From the NCBI GenBank assembly GCA_001600635.1, contig BCKL01000040.1:87681-151680 (forward strand): DNA of 64,000 bases. The letters are read 5' to 3'. A program made the position numbers and the translations under genes. The DNA is from Leucosporidium creatinivorum (lineage: Eukaryota > Basidiomycota > Microbotryomycetes > Leucosporidiales > Leucosporidiaceae). Of this stretch, positions 10,073 to 21,811 are shown one piece after another; within the stretch, counting starts at the first letter, position 1, and each line of letters opens with the position of its first letter. The notes under the pieces were generated by a model. It did not search any database, was not told the DNA's origin, and saw only the letters and a program-made list of their open reading frames with translations.

Positions 10073-12712
10073 TCACTCCCTCATGACCCCCTCCAACACC
10101 TCCTTGACTACCCGCCAATCCCTGTCCCCGTACCCCTCTCCGCCCTCACCCGGCACCTCAGTCCTCCAATTACTCACCGCCAACCTCACCGCTCCTCTCC
10201 CCCTCCAAACCGTACCCGTGACGAACATCTTCCTACTGCCATTGATCTCTTTGACCAGCTGCTTTGATCCATCGGCGCCTTGGAACCGAGAAGGAGAGGA
10301 GGAGGAAGGAGCGAAGAGGACAATGTTCATTTGGCGGTAGGAAGGGGCTTCGGCGGCCGAGGGGAGGAGGACGTCGTAGGAGGGGTGGGAGCGGAGGAAG
10401 GAGGAGATATGCGAGGCGAAAGCAACGTTGCGGGAGAAGAGGTCGATGTAGCCTGCTCGTCCGAGTTGTAGGAGAGAAGCGAGAAGTGGAAGGGCTCGGC
10501 TGTGGTTTGATGGCGGGCGGTCAGCTCGGCGCGAGGAGGCGAGGAAGAGGGCAGCAAGTAACGTACAAGCGAGAGGAGTTTTCAATTCCCATGAATAGAG
10601 GGCTTGGGATGTTGCGATACTCCTCCAGCGCAGGGAACTGTGCGGTGCCCTCACTCGCCGAAGCGGTGAGGTAGGCGGGCGCCTGACCACCGGGACCGCA
10701 GAGCGAGTAGAGACCGCTACCGCGCGAGAAGAAGAGACCACAGTCGTAGGGAACATTTCTGTTGGAGCGTTGAAGGCGTCAGTCGGAGCTCCAGTGCGCG
10801 GCGCGGTGGAGAGGGGGAAAGATAAGACCCACAGCCCTGCGGAGCCAAGAGGAAGGTCAGCTACAGCTCGGACACTTGTGAGCAATATTCGAGAGCAAGG
10901 ACGAACACTTGTGAGCATCCGACGTGATGCTATCACCGAGCGCAAGATCGCCGGCGAGGTGCGCGAACTCGGGAAGGAGGGTAGCGAAGGCGCCGAAGGC
11001 TGTCAGTCGTGGTAGATTGATCGTGCGTAGTAGGCGAGAAAGGTGCAAGGCGTATGCAGAGTCGTGGAGAGCGAGAGGGGGACATGGTCAGCTTCCTCTC
11101 GCTGGAGACGGCGAGTTAGAGAGCGAGAGGACCAACCGCCGTCAATGTGCAGCCAGGCTCCGTATTGGTCACAGAGCTCGCGGATACGAGAGTGGTTGGA
11201 GGTCCAGCCGCTGTTGAGGTTGGGGTAGTCGGCGAAGAAGGAGGGAAGGGAACGGATCAGCTCGGCGCGGCGATGATGTACGGCTCCCTCGGCTGAGAAA
11301 TGTAGCAGAATCGAGCACAGCGCGTCGATGAGAGCACCATAACGTACCCAGTATTAACTTCCCCCGCACTAGTAACCACGGCACTCCCCCTCCCCTCCCC
11401 CCAATTCGTCTTCAACCTGCTCTCCAACTCCTGCATCCTGAAATCGCACGGCATGGCACTCTCCACATCCCCCAAATCAACCACACCCTTCCTCCCAATC
11501 CCCACTATAGCAGCCGCTTTCTTCACACTAGCATGGGGGACAGCACACAGTACTTGCACCTCTACGCCGCCGAGCCCATCTTCGGGGACGGACCAGCCTT
11601 CGTGCCCCTGGGTGGACTTGATCCGGGAGACGACAAAATCGCGACCGAGGGATAGACCGAGGATGTTGGAGGCTGTGGCGCCTGTTGTTAGGGTGTTTTG
11701 GGTGAAGATGGTGGGCGGGAGGGAGAGGAGGGAGAGCAGGTGGGTGAGGACGAGGGGCGTGAGCGAGGAGGTGAGGGTGTCTTCCTGTTGTCGTGAGGAA
11801 GCGAGAGGATGATTGTCAGCGCTCGGATCTCTGTCGAGTGAGAGAACGAAGGAGTGACTAGCGAGCAGACCTCGGCGCTCTTCCTTCCTTCCACCTCGAG
11901 CTCTGAGAGAGACGACCGAAGCTCACCAAATTATGCACTTGAACGTTCGGGTCGTAGCTCGTGACTAGCTGATCCGCCAGCTGAGCGGCGGGAAGCACTC
12001 CGCCTGTGACGAGACCGTACCAGCGAGGACCTGCGCCGAGCAGATGGCAGCGCCGAGCGGGAGTTCGGGCGAAAGTTGAAGGTGGGAGAGGCGCGGGGAT
12101 GAGGACAGGGTTTGACGGTCAAAAAAGTAAAACAGGTCAGCTTGTTTTCAGCGCGAGAAGGGCACGACTGAAGCCCAGGAAGCGGAGAGGAAGCAGCGCC
12201 GCAAGGGGCGCCGAGCAGACTCACCTGCTTGTCCACCAGCTAGAGCAGGCGCGATGGTGTTGAGTAGTAGGTCGGTGACGGCTGCGATGTATCAGATCAT
12301 GGTGGGAATGGTGGAGAGGGAAGGAGAGATCAAGTTAGCCCGCCGGCTCGGAGCGATTTGGCCGCCGAGTCGAGGGCCGAGCTGGCGCCCGACCTGCTGG
12401 ACGATAGCTTCTCGTACAGCAGGAGCTGAGAGAGGTATAATGTACGCACCTTCCACGCCCATTCCCTCCTCCAGCAACTCCTTGGGAATAGTCTCAAACG
12501 CGCGATTAACCAACTCGGCCGTCGAAGTCGTCTCGAGCTCCGTCGGGTCGGCTACATGGAGAGCTGTAGCGCGAGCAGAGATGTGCTCGTTGATTTTGGT
12601 GAGCGATGCCAGGAAGGCGGCGTGAGAAGCTGTTGTAGAGCAGCAGAGATTAGCGAGCGGGACGAGAAGCGGAGCGCGGGCACGTACCTTCTGAGCTGCG
12701 GGAGGGCGGCAT
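10073..12712 (-). CDS. PLP-dependent group II (tyrosine/glutamate-type) decarboxylase-like protein
   Basis: Fold-type I PLP enzyme that likely decarboxylates an amino acid or related substrate in the cytosol. Landmarks in order: GPRWYGLVTGGVLPAAQ, TTGATASNILGLSLGRDF (phosphate-binding region), the cofactor-site LHIDGAFGAFATL, and SITSDAHK with the likely Schiff-base Lys at 10908-10910. The last is completed by WLNVPYDCGLFFSRG. The product ends at 10073. Exon 1 (12688-12712) encodes only MPPSRSSE. The family motif DAHKWLNVPYDCG can only be assembled if a 4-nt exon, 10833-10836, is spliced between introns of 70 and 74 nt. Both introns carry good branch sites. Its promoter is shared with the divergent SCY1-like gene 217 bases away. 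Substrate not determinable from sequence; family call strong. Confidence 0.85.
10833..10836 (-). other. 4-nt microexon in the decarboxylase
   Basis: Bases GGCT lie between a CAG acceptor (10837-10839) and a GTGGGT donor (from 10832 down). Splicing AAG-T, GGCT and A-AAT yields Lys-Trp-Leu-Asn, exactly the family's invariant HKWLNVPYDCG. Skipping the exon leaves the frame but loses Trp-Leu and breaks the motif. Upstream intron 10837-10906 contains GCTGACC; downstream intron 10759-10832 contains GACTGAC. Confidence 0.7.
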
Positions 12713-12929
12713 GTAGGGCGGTAGGGCGGTAGCTTGAAGCGCTGTAGCCGATTCGATTATCGAGGCAAGTCCAGGCAGGAAGGCAACCCTTCAAATTCGA
12801 CTTCTCGGCCTTTACAGCTCCAAAGCGGCCCGCTGCTCTCTCGCTCCTTCGCTCATCTCGCTGTTGCCTACGGACCTACATCGCCTCGCTCGGAAACTGT
12901 AGCCGATCAGATCCGGCTATTGTCTAGCC
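12713..12929. promoter_or_regulatory. Short bidirectional promoter region
   Basis: Only 217 bases separate the divergent start codons of the decarboxylase and the SCY1-like gene, so the two probably share promoter DNA. The decarboxylase side has a short CCCTAC repeat (12714-12731); the other side is CT-rich. No gene seen. Confidence 0.45.
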
Positions 12930-15900
12930 ATGTACGTGTCGCTCCCAGCTCGGATCTGTACCTTAAACTCACTCTTAACTGCTCGCTCAACAGGGAGTAT
13001 CTAAGCAGCGCCCTCTCTACCGCCGCTTCCCTCGCTTCTCGTTCCGCTTTATCATCGTCCTACACAGCAGCACCTAGCTCTCAACATGCTCCCCTACAGA
13101 TTGGGGTCTGGCGCGTAGAGCGAGCGACGCACAACTCGAATGGCAAGCAGGTGTCGATTTGGTCCGCCGAGAAGGCTGGTTTGGTACAGAATTCGAGCAG
13201 TGGGAGTAGAGGGAGGGATAATGGTGCTAGTAAGAGGTTGGACAAGGCGGTAGAAGTGCTCAAGAAGGAGGTGAGTTCAAGCGCTTCAAGCTGGGGCTGG
13301 GATCGGATGAGCTGGCTGTTGATGGAGCAGCGGCGGTGGTGAAGGGCTACAGATGAGCTACGGAGCAGGTGGAGCTTGCGCTGTAGCTGCCTGTGCTGCT
13401 CGCTCTTCCGAGTGCTGCTAGCTCGCAGGCGAACCCGGCGCGACACGCGACCGAGCAGGGGGCTTCGCCTGGCTCTCTACGGGGTGGTCTGTACTCGAGC
13501 AGAGGACCGGCTACACTCAGTTGATAAGCGTGTCGCAACGCTGCTGCTCTGTACCTTCTAGCGCTCCTCTCGCAACCCTGGCCGCCCCGCCCGACCGCCG
13601 ACCGCCGACCCCTCACTCAACTCACCCGCTTCATGTCACTACAGGCCTCCTCCCTCTCCCGACTACGGCATCCCTGCATCCTCGAAATGGCAGAACCAAT
13701 GGAGGAGACTCGGTATCTCCCCCTCGCTTCTCTCCCGCCTCACCCGTCTTCGCCGAGCCTCGCTAATCACTTTGCCACCCCAGATCCACCATCACATTCG
13801 CCACCGAACCCATCACCTCCTCCCTCCGCTCCGCCATCAACGCTTCGGCTTCTTCATCCCGCAACGGACGACGACCAAGTGGAGTGGAGGCGGAGAATGA
13901 CCTCGAGCTGGACGAGGTGGAGATTCAGAAGGGGTTGAGTCAGTTGGCCAAGGGATTGCAGTTCTTGCACGAGAGCGCCAAGCTTGTGCATGGGAATTTG
14001 ACGCCCGAGGCGGTGGTCATCAACGCCAAGGTAAGTCTCTCGCTCTCACCTCCTCGCCCTCCCTCCTCTCTCCTTCTCTCGCTCGGACTCGCCTTCGTCT
14101 CGGAGCTCCCTTCCAACTCGTCGAGCCTTGACTGACACGCAACTGCAAACAGGGCGACTGGAAGCTCTCCGCTTTCGGCCTCTCGACCTACCTCTTTGAC
14201 CCCGTCACCGGCGTGCCCGCCAAATGGCACTTCTTAGAGTACGATCATAGCTTACCGAGTAGCCTGCAGAGGGATTTGGATTATGTCGGTGAGTTCTCCT
14301 TCTCGCTTTGACTGCCATCCTCAATTCTCGGCTGAGGAGCCTTGTGCGAGCGATAGTGCAGCAGCTAACGTGTCTCTCCCACCGCAATAGCCCCCGAATA
14401 CCTCCTCGACGAATCCGCCCCCTCCCCCTCAAACGACATGTACTCCCTAGGCCTCCTGCTCCACTCCCTTCACCTCCCTCCCTCCCCTCCATTCACGCAC
14501 CACAACTCGCTCTCCTCCGCTCGGCAGACACTCGAATCCTCCCTCGGCCGGCCGCTGCCCCAATGGCGAAAACTACCTACAGAAACGCAGGAGGTGCTCA
14601 GTGGCTTGGTGAATAGGTTCCCGAGTCGGAGGTTGAGCGCGAGGGAGTTTGAAGGGCATGCGTACTTTCAGAGTGTGCTGGTGGGGACGTTGAATTTTCT
14701 GAGTAGGGAGAGCTTTAATGCGCAGACGGTGGAGGCGCAGACGGGGTTTTTGAAGGGGCTGCTGCAGGTGAGTCGGTTCTCCGCCCTCTTCCCTCGGCGC
14801 TGAGCTGACCATCGTCTCTTCTCCTTTCCCCCTCTTCGCGCATCCCTTGCTTTCGCCTCAATCTCGCTGTCTTCACCGCATCGCCGATCTCTCTTGCCTC
14901 TCTCATCACCACGCTTGCACAGGTCCTCCCTCGCTTCTCGACGAAAGTCAACCGCCGAAAAGTCCTTCCCTCCCTACTCGAAGAGACGCGGAAGCCCGGC
15001 TTGGTCCCCTTCCTACTACCCAATATCCTCTACATCGCCGGCGGAATGGACGCTGTCAGTTGTCCATGCTTTTCCTGCGCCAGCATAGCAGCTAATTCTC
15101 AACGCCCTCGCGCCGAGCAGGACTCGTTCCGCACCCAAGTCTTGCCGTCTCTCAAGCCTCTGTTCACGATCAAGGAGCCGCCACAAGCCGTCATCTCGCT
15201 GCTGGACAATTTGAAGCTCTTTGTCGAGAAGTGCGAGCCGGGCGTGTTTAGGGAAGGTGAGTTTCGGCGTTCGCTTGCTCCTTGAGAAGGCGAGGGTCTA
15301 GGGATGAGCGATGGATGACGAAGGGCAAGCGAAAGCTGACTCCCTGCTCGACTGTTCAAACAGAGGTCATGCCCCTCATCTACGCCGCTCTTGAATCTGA
15401 CAATCCAGTCGTCCTGGAACGGGCGTTGAAGGTCGTTCCGGGCCTCAGCGAGACGCTGGACTACACGGTACGTCTATTATGCTCGCATTCAGATAGCTGA
15501 AGACGATGAGGTGGCACGAGAGGAACCAGGGCAATAATTGATCTCCTCCGTCCTCGGCGCCGAGCAGACTGTCAAGCAGACCCTCTTCCCCAAAATCACC
15601 ACCGTTTTCACCAAGACGACGATGCTGAGCGTAAAGGTCAAGTGAGTGGCTCACTGCACTCCTCGCTTTGTCTGGCCGCTGATCCTCCCTCCCTTTCCCT
15701 CTTCGCATCTTCGCCCCTTCGCCCCATACCCCTTGCAGCACCCTCATCTGCTTCCACTCGATGATCACCACCCTCGACAAGTTCACCCTCACCGAGAAGC
15801 TGGTCCCGCTGCTTGCTAAGATCAAGACCAAGGAGCCTTCGGTCATGATTGCTACTTTGGCGTGAGTCGTGTGGCTTCGAATCGGCGCCGAGTCGCGAAT

Positions 15901-17187
15901 CGTCGTTCACGTTCAGAGAGCACGCGCTGACGATTAGTGGATCTTGTGCAGTGTGCACGAGGCGATGGGAGGTAAGGTCGAGATTGAGGCTAGTGAGTTC
16001 ATCATCTCTTCGCCGTCTTTCGCTCTCGTCGAGCAGCTCGCTAATATCTCCTCTCCGCTTATAACAGTCGCCACGCTCATCCTCCCGCAACTGTGGGCCA
16101 TGTCGATGGGTCCTCTTCTGAACGCCGGTCAATTCGCCAAGGTCCGCCATTCCCTCGTCTCACCCCGTCCCTCTCCCTCGCTGACCTCGCCTTCAAACAG
16201 TTCATGTCCGTCATCAAGCGCCTCGGCACTCGCGTCGAAGAGGAGCACTCTCGCCAACTCGGCGAGCTGCGACGGCTGGAGGAGAGCTCGGCGGGTAATG
16301 GAGCGAACGGAGGAGAGGTGATGGACTTTGAGAGTCTGGTTCGAGGAGGCGGGTTGGGGTTGAATGGTGCGGGTGCTAAGAAGGTGCCGAATGATATGTG
16401 GGGGGATGAAAGTCCGAGGGTGAGTCTCGAGCATCTTTCCGCGCGAGGAGAAACCGAGGGGCTGACCTTCCTCGCCGAGTAGTCCCTCACGCCCAACGCG
16501 GCCTTCTCACCGCCCATCACTCCTTCACTCTCGCCGAACCCTCCTTCCACCTTCTCCCCTTCTCCAGCTTTCCACAACCCACCACTACAGCGACCCAACC
16601 CTTCATCTCGCCTCTCTACTTCCACCTCCTCCGCACGCCAGCTCGGTGCTCGAACAGTCCCCTCGACCGCCTTCAACTCGACCGCCTTTTCCCTACCGAC
16701 GCCGGTATCACCACCACTACCAGCTCTCCCACCACCAGGCCAACAATCGCCTTCCTTCCCCTCCTCATTCCCCGTCGCGGTCGCCTCACCTCCTCCACCA
16801 CCAGCATCAACAGCAGGCCTGCGGAACTTCGCTGCGCTCCAGCCTTCGCGACCAGCGCTTGGCTCGCCGGTGCAGAGCTCGGCGTCGGTGGCGAGCGCCC
16901 CTGCAAGCAGCAGCAGCTACAACACCGGCCGACCGAACTACGATCTAGGCTCTTCCTCCGCCGCTCCTTCATCCATCTTCACCTCCCCTCCCCCATCCCA
17001 AGCGCAAGCAGCACGGCCAGCACAGCCGAGCTGGAACGTCCTCCCTCCCGTGTCGTCGCCCGCTCCCTCGCCCTCAATGCCACCGGGCTTCGCGGCGGGA
17101 GGAGTGCTGCAGCCGAAGGTCTTGGCGCCGAAAAAGGTCGAGGGACAGAATTTTGGGGCGTGGAAGGATTTTGATCCGCTCGGCTGA
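12930..17187 (+). CDS. SCY1-like pseudokinase (SCYL2/Ppk32 group)
   Basis: N-terminal kinase-like domain: IGVWRVERATHN, LKKEASSLSRLRHPCILEM, LAKGLQFLHESAKLVHGNL, and GDWKLSAFGLSTYLF where DFG is replaced by AFG. The HRD-like site reads VHGN. The catalytic residues are therefore lost, as in SCY1-like proteins. HEAT-type helices follow (LLDNLKLFVEKCEPGVF, VNTLICFHSMITTLDKF), then a long Ser/Pro-rich tail ending in NFGAWKDFDPLG. Relatives act in clathrin-dependent Golgi/endosome trafficking. Many introns of about 60 nt. The reading frame in the first coding exon has no ATG upstream. Splicing AT (12930-12931) to G (12994) creates the start codon and gives MEYLSSALSTAASL, matching the usual family N-terminus. 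End of gene convergent with the P450. Confidence 0.9.
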
Positions 17188-17491
17188 GGAGGCGGGGCCG
17201 AAAGAGATGGAGAGGTCGGCAAGGCAGAGAAGCGGATGGGTGTCGGGCAAGTCTTGAGTATAGAATTGAAAGGAGATGTTCGACCTTTCTACCTACTCGC
17301 TAAGAGACCAGTGCGAGAGCTTCGCAAAGCGAGCAAACGCCGAGTCCGAGCCAGGCCAGCTTGCCGCTCGCTGCTGGCGCCGCTCGCTTCTCGCTTCTGA
17401 GACAAGACAGCGGCCAGCCGTGGAAGATAGCTATGAGTCTGGTATAACATGCGAACGGTATCTAAAGACTTCGTGCCCTCTAATGTCAAGC

Positions 17492-19414
17492 TCACGCGCT
17501 GCCGGTCCTCCTCGCAACCGTGTAGGGCGCCTTCATCGCCACCTGTCGGACTCCCATACCGGCTGTGGACAGCGATCATACGTTAACAAGTCCTTAGAGC
17601 ATCTAGAAGATCGTTAAGACTCACCTCGGCCCAACAGCGTCTTCGGCGACACTCCCTTCTTGCCGCCTTTGAAGCGCAGCTCCCGAGTCTCCTTCGGGTT
17701 GTAGCGAGTTAAGATCGGCGAAAATGAGAAGCTGGTGAGAAGCATGATGCTGACGGCCTTGAGCTTGGCCATTGCGAGTTGTCGGCCTTCGCACTGAGCA
17801 AAGAGGGAAGAATCGAAGGCGAGAAGTCAGCGAGTTGTAAGCGAGCAGATCAGCTTTCGAAAGTCAGAGACACACCACCGAGATCCCTCCTCCGAATGCG
17901 CGAACCTCTTTCAGCGCCTTTCTCCTTCCCTCCTCGCCGTCGAACCTCTCTCCATCCCACTCGGCGCTGTCCTCATCCTCCTCGACATCCAGCAGCCTAG
18001 TCGCACAGCAGATGATCCTCGAGTGGTATGGGATAGGAGGGATGGCGTGAGGAGTGTTGTTGAAGACGTAGCCTTCTCGGTCTTTGACCAGGCGGATGGA
18101 GAAGGAGGAAGCCGAAAGGCGAAGAGTTTCGTAGAGGGTGGAGGTGAGGAGGGGGAGAGCGGTCGAAGAGGAGAGGGTGGCGAAGGAGTAGGGCTCGGAA
18201 GTGGTGGAGAGGTGGTCGTCCATCTCTTTGAGGATGGAGGGGAGACGGGGAGTCTGAGTGAGGTAGAGGAGGTGGTGGACGGCGGCGAAGGGAGCGTTCG
18301 CTTGCAGTGCCCTGTGGGGGAAACAAGAGAGTGTTGCAAAGTCAGCTCGGAGCGAGAAGAGGGTCGTCAGCTGCCTGGGGAGGCATATCCGACTCACCAG
18401 AACGAGCCGAGCAAAATCTTGCCCATCTCCTCATCTCCAACCTGAGCGTTCATGCCGATCTCCACGATATCCTTCGTCACTCCCTCTTCGAGTCCCGGAA
18501 GTCCAGCTTTGGCCCACTTGGCGAAATGCTTGATGAGCACGCCCCGAGCCTTTACTCCCTTGTCGAGCTTCGGCCAGAACCTGTGCAGCGAGGCAGGGAG
18601 GAGACCGGCGGCGAGTCCAGAGGCGAGGAGTGGGAAGGAAGCGTCAAAGTCGATGAAGGCCTCCCGAAGCTGAGCGCGAGTGAGGTCCGAGTGGGAGGGA
18701 GAGCAGAGCTCGGTGCCGAACAGGGCGTCCGAGGCGCCTTCGAAGACCATCTCGTTGACGACGTCTACGAGCTCAATCTCGGCTGAGATTCCCGCCTTGT
18801 CCACTCTTTCGGCGAGAGATGCTACGCGACCCTCTACGCTGGTAACGAAGCGCTCGAGGGGAGTCGCAAGCTGACCTCGGGCGAGTCCTTTGGCGTGGGC
18901 GGGGAAGATCCGCTCTTCGACGAAACGAGATGAAAAGATGGCGGGAGAGGTGTTGAAGACGGTGTAGTTCATGTCGTTGCGGATGGGGGACTGTTGTGTC
19001 AGAAGCCGGTCAGCGAGTGCAAACGCCGAGAAGCAACCGAGCGTACAAAAACGAGCGATTTGCTCGGCGTGTTGTAGATGCTCTGGATGGCGGCGCTGTC
19101 GGTGACGAGATATTGGCACAGTGGCCATGGGAGGTAAGTGATGGGGCCATAGCGAGTATGGCAGTCAAGCAGGAAGTTCTCCTCGTCCGTTCCGAGCCTG
19201 AGGAGGTACAGTGAGTGGCGTTCGAGGTGTGATGGGTAGGAGCGACATACCTGTAAGCTGCCAGCATGCTTCCAACGAATGAGGGAAGATATCGAGGGCC
19301 GTATGAAGGAACAGCGCTGCTCGGCGCGCTCGACTTTGAGCGAAGGCTGAGCCAGACTGCAAAAGCCAGGAGAGCCGATCCGATGTACAGAAGTTCTTGC
19401 TGAGACCAAGCCAT
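17492..19414 (-). CDS. Cytochrome P450 monooxygenase
   Basis: An N-terminal membrane anchor (LLYIGSALLAFAVWLSL, residues about 8-24) places it on the ER membrane. It oxidises a small lipophilic substrate using a P450 reductase. The ExxR motif is ETLRLS. The heme loop is FGGGISVCEGRQLAMAK, with the Cys ligand just after a splice junction. The I-helix region reads LLGSFWALQANAPFAAV and lacks the usual AGxxT threonine. It instead resembles the CYP7/CYP8-like pattern with FWA and AN. The C-terminal exon gives GMGVRQVAMKAPYTVARR and stops at 17492-17494. Start chosen at 19414, just before the anchor. Five or more short introns. Family sure; CYP family and substrate unknown. Confidence 0.88.
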
Positions 19415-19775
19415 AGTTTTGAAGAGAGTGAGCAGACGAGAGAAGGAAAGAGGAAGAGAGGAGGAGGAGGGAAAGGGAGGGAAAGGAGAACAAAGGCAAG
19501 GGAGCGAGACAAAGAGCGAGACATGCGAGTGTCTTCGAGCTCGGCGAGAAGCTGCTGAAAAGGTGCAGGAAGTTGAAGTGAGTAGGGGTGATACTCTGTC
19601 GGGGTCGATTCGCTACAGAAACCGCTTTGCAAAGGCAATCCGGCTCTGATGAGATGATGAGGTGCATATCGAGCACTGAAAGTGGCAGGGCGCATCGACT
19701 ATATCTCATCTTGACGGGCAGAGCTTCAGCTGATGGCGAACGTCCTCTGCTCGGCTGCGAACTCGAGTGCCGATG
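19415..19775. other. Intergenic region upstream of P450 and F-box-like C
   Basis: Divergent gap. The part near 19420-19510 is purine-rich on the + strand, that is CT-rich on the P450 coding strand, and probably forms the P450 leader. Nothing else recognised before the family element at 19776. Confidence 0.4.
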
Positions 19776-19817
19776 CTCGGCGACGGCAAGTTGGGCGCCG
19801 AGTTCGAGCTGTAGGCG
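19776..19817 (+). promoter_or_regulatory. Family upstream element, copy C
   Basis: A 42-bp block (CTCGGCGACGGCAAG at the start, GAGCTGTAGGCG at the end) finishing 222 bases before the ATG of member C. Between it and the ATG lies the shared CT-rich leader containing GTCTGTTGTCCTCC. Confidence 0.6.
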
Positions 19818-20038
19818 AGTCGAAGGGCCAAAGGGACCGTGAAACGATCCTGTATGGGAGTCGATCAATGTAAAGCTTTACCACACTTCATCACCTTCAA
19901 CACCTCCTCTCCTCCCTCGTCGCTCGAACCTCTTCCCGCTCGAGCCCTCTCTCGTCTGTTGTCCTCCTCCCACATCTTGCTCGTCTCGCTCTCGCTTACG
20001 CCGCTCTCAGCTACAACAAGCTCACTCGCACTACTAGG

Positions 20039-21269
20039 ATGGAAGCTCAACAACAACCTACAGCTCACGGCAAGCGCTCCGGCGCAGCGAGGAGGATGCT
20101 CAAGAAGGAAAAGCAGGCGTTGCTCGACGCTCAATTCGAGGGACTCGAGATCGACCCGACCAAAGGATGGAAGCTTCCGCCGGAGCTCGTGTACCACATC
20201 ATGGACCTTGTGGCCCCCACTCCTGAGATTAGCCTCTACAGCAACGCCGCTGGAGAGTACCGGCTCCTCCTTTGCCGATTGTCGCTAGTTTGCTCGCTCT
20301 GGAGGGAAGCCGCCCAAGGACGCCTATGGCGCAACAGTGTGCTGAAGACGGAACATGCCGCCCGGTGCTTACTCCTCGGAGGTACCAAGCTTTGCCGTCA
20401 AACGCAGGTCCTCACCGTCGAAGGCGGCAGCCTCGGCGAAGGCAGGCCTATCGCTGGCTCCATCGTCCACCAGATCATCGCGGAAACACAGGATTTGAGC
20501 TTCCTCGGTCTCAGAGGCGTTGTCGATCTCGACATGGACGCTCTCACCGGGCCAAATTTGGAGCGTGAGTATCGGCTCAATCTCGGCGAGCCTGAGCTGA
20601 CTCGCTTCTCTAGACATCAAGGATCTGTACATCAGCGAGACGGTCGAGTTCAGTCTTACAAAAACGTACGAACCGCTGAAAGCGCCGTTCACCCTGCAAA
20701 GGCTCGAGTTCACCTCCTTCTGCTGGACCGAGCCTAACTTCCCGAGCGCTCTCTTGGTCGCCCTCCTCGAAGTCACCATCTACCGCGCCTCAGTCCAGGT
20801 TATCTCGCCAGTCCTATCGGCACAGCAAACCACTGGACCGGAGTCGAATACGTTTGCGACGATCGCCNGAGCCGCCAGCCTTCCCAACCGAAGTGCACTC
20901 CCTCGTTTCTCCCCGATACCCCTTCCCATGGAATGGCTCTACTTCAACGGTGTCGAGCCTTCAACAATAAGCGCTTTCCGTCCTTTCTTTGCCCAAACCA
21001 CCTCCCTCGTTCGACTCGATTTGGACATCACGCTCCCCTTCCTTCTCCAGACGCTCCCCCACCCGCTGCAGGAGCTCCGCATCTGTGAGATCACCTTTGG
21101 CACCTTTGAAGTCGAGCTCCGCGTGCTTTGCGCCGGTCCAGTCAGCCTCTCACAGCTGCAGACCTGGTACTTTTGCTTTCCGGACCCGAAGTCGGAGGGC
21201 TCCCTCAAATTCGGGGAGGAAGCCGGGAAGAGAAGGGTCGAGGTGGTATGGGACGGAGACCTGGAGTAG
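20039..21269 (+). CDS. F-box-like family member C
   Basis: Predicted 393 residues from exons 20039-20564 and 20614-21269, phase-1 intron. Head MEAQQQPTAHGKRSGAARR, then LKKEKQALLDAQFEGLEIDP, then F-box-like WKLPPELVYHIMDL and LSLVCSLWREAAQGRLW. The second exon has LRR-like strings (LVRLDLDITLPFLLQTLPH, LQELRICEITFG) and ends VEVVWDGDLE. It is a near-identical twin of member D on the other strand (about 94% in exon 1 protein by eye, higher in exon 2). It is followed by a fragment of gene X in antisense, showing it arose by duplication from the D locus. Contains one ambiguous base at 20868. SCF-adaptor function is inferred from the F-box-like motif only. Confidence 0.75.
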
Positions 21270-21417
21270 AGACCTCCCTTTACGATTGTAACACCGCTCA
21301 GACCAACTGAAGACCCACGAGAGCCTTGCTCTCTCCCGTCTTTGACCGCGCACTTTCGGCGGTCGAGTTCGCGCCACTTTCTCTTCTCAACCGAGTGCAT
21401 GGATTTCGGCGTGACTC

Positions 21418-21630
21418 TTATACATGCTCAACATCAAGTCCATATGCGCCGCTCACCCGCCAACCCACTACTCGGCCCATCCTCGCCCTTGCGCTCCTCC
21501 CCCTACTATCCTCACCCTTGGCGCTCTCCTCACCAATCCCCTCCCTCGCCAAAGCTACAAACCTCGTCAACCTGGGCAAGCAAGTCCAATGCTCTCTCAA
21601 CCAGTAGCTACCTCGTTGCTGAGAAGGGAC
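21418..21630 (-). pseudogene. Truncated 3' tail of gene X
   Basis: On the minus strand this reads YWLREHWTCLPRLTRFVAL and continues parallel to the last exon of gene X (31390-31548) at roughly 90% identity. Homology stops at 21630, inside an exon, and nothing of the rest of gene X is present, so this is a passenger of the C/D duplication. Here the codon matching the gene X stop is CGA rather than TGA, so the frame stays open for about 17 more codons. Confidence 0.75.
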
Positions 21631-21811
21631 GGCGCGGTCGGCCTCGAGTGAGGGAAAGAGGCAGATTCGGCGCCGAGGGAGCGCCGAGGGATCGCCTTCG
21701 CTACTTTGCTCCCTTTCTCAGTCCTCGCTTGGCTCGCCAAGTGCTTGAAGTCCCTCATATAGCTTCCTTTTCCGTGTCTATTGCGCTGTCAACAAGCTCT
21801 ACTATCGCCTT

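Larger units (their letters stand above)
19990..21630 (+). repeat. Inverted duplication block, left arm (F-box C plus gene X tail)
   Basis: About 1.6 kb pairing with 31390-33030 on the opposite strand. Left boundary approximate, within the leader of C; right boundary sharp at 21630. Both arms contain an ambiguous base at the same relative position (20868 and 32152), as expected where near-identical repeats confuse assembly. Confidence 0.75.
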
